Source: Phymatolithon calcareum (Eukaryota > Rhodophyta > Florideophyceae > Hapalidiales). Taken from it: a stretch of 64,000 nt of DNA. The first letter of the stretch is position 1. Every line of letters starts with the position of its first letter. The DNA is taken from the NCBI GenBank assembly GCA_977006965.1, contig OZ345371.1:372001-436000 (forward strand). The letters run 5' to 3'. A program made the translations under genes and the position numbers. Below the pieces are notes generated by a model. The model did not search any database, was not told the origin of the DNA, and was given only the letters and a program-made list of their open reading frames with translations. This document shows, one piece after another, positions 63,175 through 64,000 of this stretch.

Positions 63175-63634
63175 TACGTGGGTGGTCCAGCAGCGGTCTT
63201 TATGCTATGTATCACACTTGTGCGCCATTCTTTCATTTTTCTCACGCGAATGGCACACCAGTGGCGCATAAGTTGTGTACGCATGTGTCTACCTGTTGTA
63301 TGCCACTGAATAGCCATTTTCGTGTGCCAGGACCACACCACACGTGAACCTAAATTCCTCATAGGGTGAGCGCGCAAAGGTAATACAATCTCTTTTTGTT
63401 CTGCACTGTTCATTGCCGTTTGGCGACACCCAAGCTTTTCCCTCCGCCCTTTTCCGGGAAAGGATTTTTGCAGCTAGGGCTACGACCTTAAACCGGATTG
63501 CACGGATTTGTGTAGATGATCGAAGCTACAAGAGCGTAGCTGCTGAAACACATCTCCCTTGCAGTCTCATGAGTGCTTCTGAAGGCGTTCAATAAATTCC
63601 AAATTCAAAAAAACTGTGCTAATCCACAATCGGC
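63175..63634. other. Unassigned stretch
   Basis: Short overlapping frames without motifs. Confidence 0.4.
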
Positions 63635-63826
63635 CTGTTCGCCAGTAGACCAGAGGTGGGTTTTTGTAGTCCACTGAGTCGTGTCACACCAAAAAGAAAA
63701 GAAAACCCCTTCAGGACAGAATCTAGCCAAAACCCCTTGGCCTTAGGAAAGTTGCCCCGAGCGTCAGCAGATGCGTTGGTAACTTTTAAAAAAAAATCTA
63801 CCTTTCTTCTTCTTCTGTTCGCCAGT
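63635..63826 (+). mobile_element. SINE-like retroposon SR1, copy 3, with 12-bp TSD
   Basis: CTGTTCGCCAGT at 63635-63646 and 63815-63826 flanks a 168-bp unit. The unit starts AGACCAGAGGTGG and ends with an A run and a CTT tail (CTTTCTTCTTCTT). It has no coding capacity. Two further copies lie at 40085-40245 (+) and 20318-20464 (-). Size, perfect TSD and simple-sequence tail indicate a retroposon moved by a LINE. A clear pol III A or B box was not seen. Confidence 0.8.
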
Positions 63827-64000
63827 GACTAAGGACGACTGCGTCTTGGGTCACATCCTTGAGAAACAGCTTTGTTCACATGCCTGAAGGCGACAGCAAA
63901 ATGGGCGACGATGAGAAACTTTCCGTTCTGAGTTTATTATTTGCAAGGTTTTGGAGGCACTATTTCCTCTATCCTATTTTTGATTACTTTTATAGTGTCA
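63827..64000. other. Window end, unassigned
   Basis: Nothing recognised. Confidence 0.4.

Noticed and set aside
1-64000. CRISPR array, prokaryotic operon, tRNA or rRNA genes
   Set aside because: No regular short repeat-spacer array, no ribosome-binding context and no recognisable structural RNA were seen. The content is eukaryotic TEs.

Overview
The window is eukaryotic nuclear DNA, very poor in ordinary genes and packed with transposable elements (TEs). It shows no ribosome-binding sites, operons, tRNAs or rRNAs that I could recognise. The mix of Ty1/copia, several LINE families, MULE, hAT and pogo elements, and the intron-free open frames, would fit a multicellular alga such as a florideophyte red alga. 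That assignment is an inference and is not proven here.

Under the TEs lies an older structure. Four blocks recur in the same order and orientation: SD1 (1955-5225, 28285-31680, 59740-62210), R (5300-6035, 52926-53830), SD2 (11720-12515, 32041-35760, 54671-57420) and SD3 (38745-39970, 58775-59610). The simplest reading is an ancestral tandem array of SD1-R-SD2-SD3 units that decayed and was then inflated by insertions. SD2 carries a multi-pass membrane protein with a signal peptide and a Cys-containing ectodomain. Only the copy at 55941-57269 is intact (442 aa). SD1 carries a 238-aa frame that is intact only at 59940-60656, plus a second, broken hydrophobic region.

Layout. 1-6.8 kb: a LINE reverse transcriptase remnant, SD1 copy 1 split by a LINE-A tail, R copy 1 and another LINE fragment. 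7.0-9.2 kb: a hAT transposase split by LINE-C with a 15-bp target-site duplication (TSD), flanked by perfect palindromes. 9.9-12.5 kb: a near complete LINE-A reverse transcriptase next to an SD2 fragment. 13.1-14.1 kb: a purine-rich tandem array of about 330 bp period. 14.3-20.3 kb: a MULE deletion derivative (M1), a 1.6-kb non-autonomous hAT, and MULE M2, which contains a second LINE-C. 20.3-28.3 kb: a SINE-like repeat, then LINE-A2 with a 15-bp TSD, with an apparently intact 6.4-kb Ty1/copia element inside it (601-bp LTRs, two differences seen). 28.3-40.2 kb: unit 2 (SD1, SD2, SD3) with LINE-B, LINE-D and hAT insertions. 40.4-43.2 kb: a pogo-type transposon with clean termini. 44.1-50.6 kb: a decayed second copia element cut by LINE-B. 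51.1-54.0 kb: MULE M3 and R copy 2, each with a LINE-B insertion. 54.7-62.2 kb: SD2 with the intact membrane-protein gene, MULE M4, SD3 and SD1 copy 3. 62.2-64 kb: unassigned sequence and a SINE-like insertion with a 12-bp TSD.

Several insertion events can be ordered because a TSD, or an empty paralogous site, is present inside the window. The best candidates for something undescribed are the SD2 membrane-protein family, the tandem unit itself, the short SINE-like repeat and the C-tailed LINE family.
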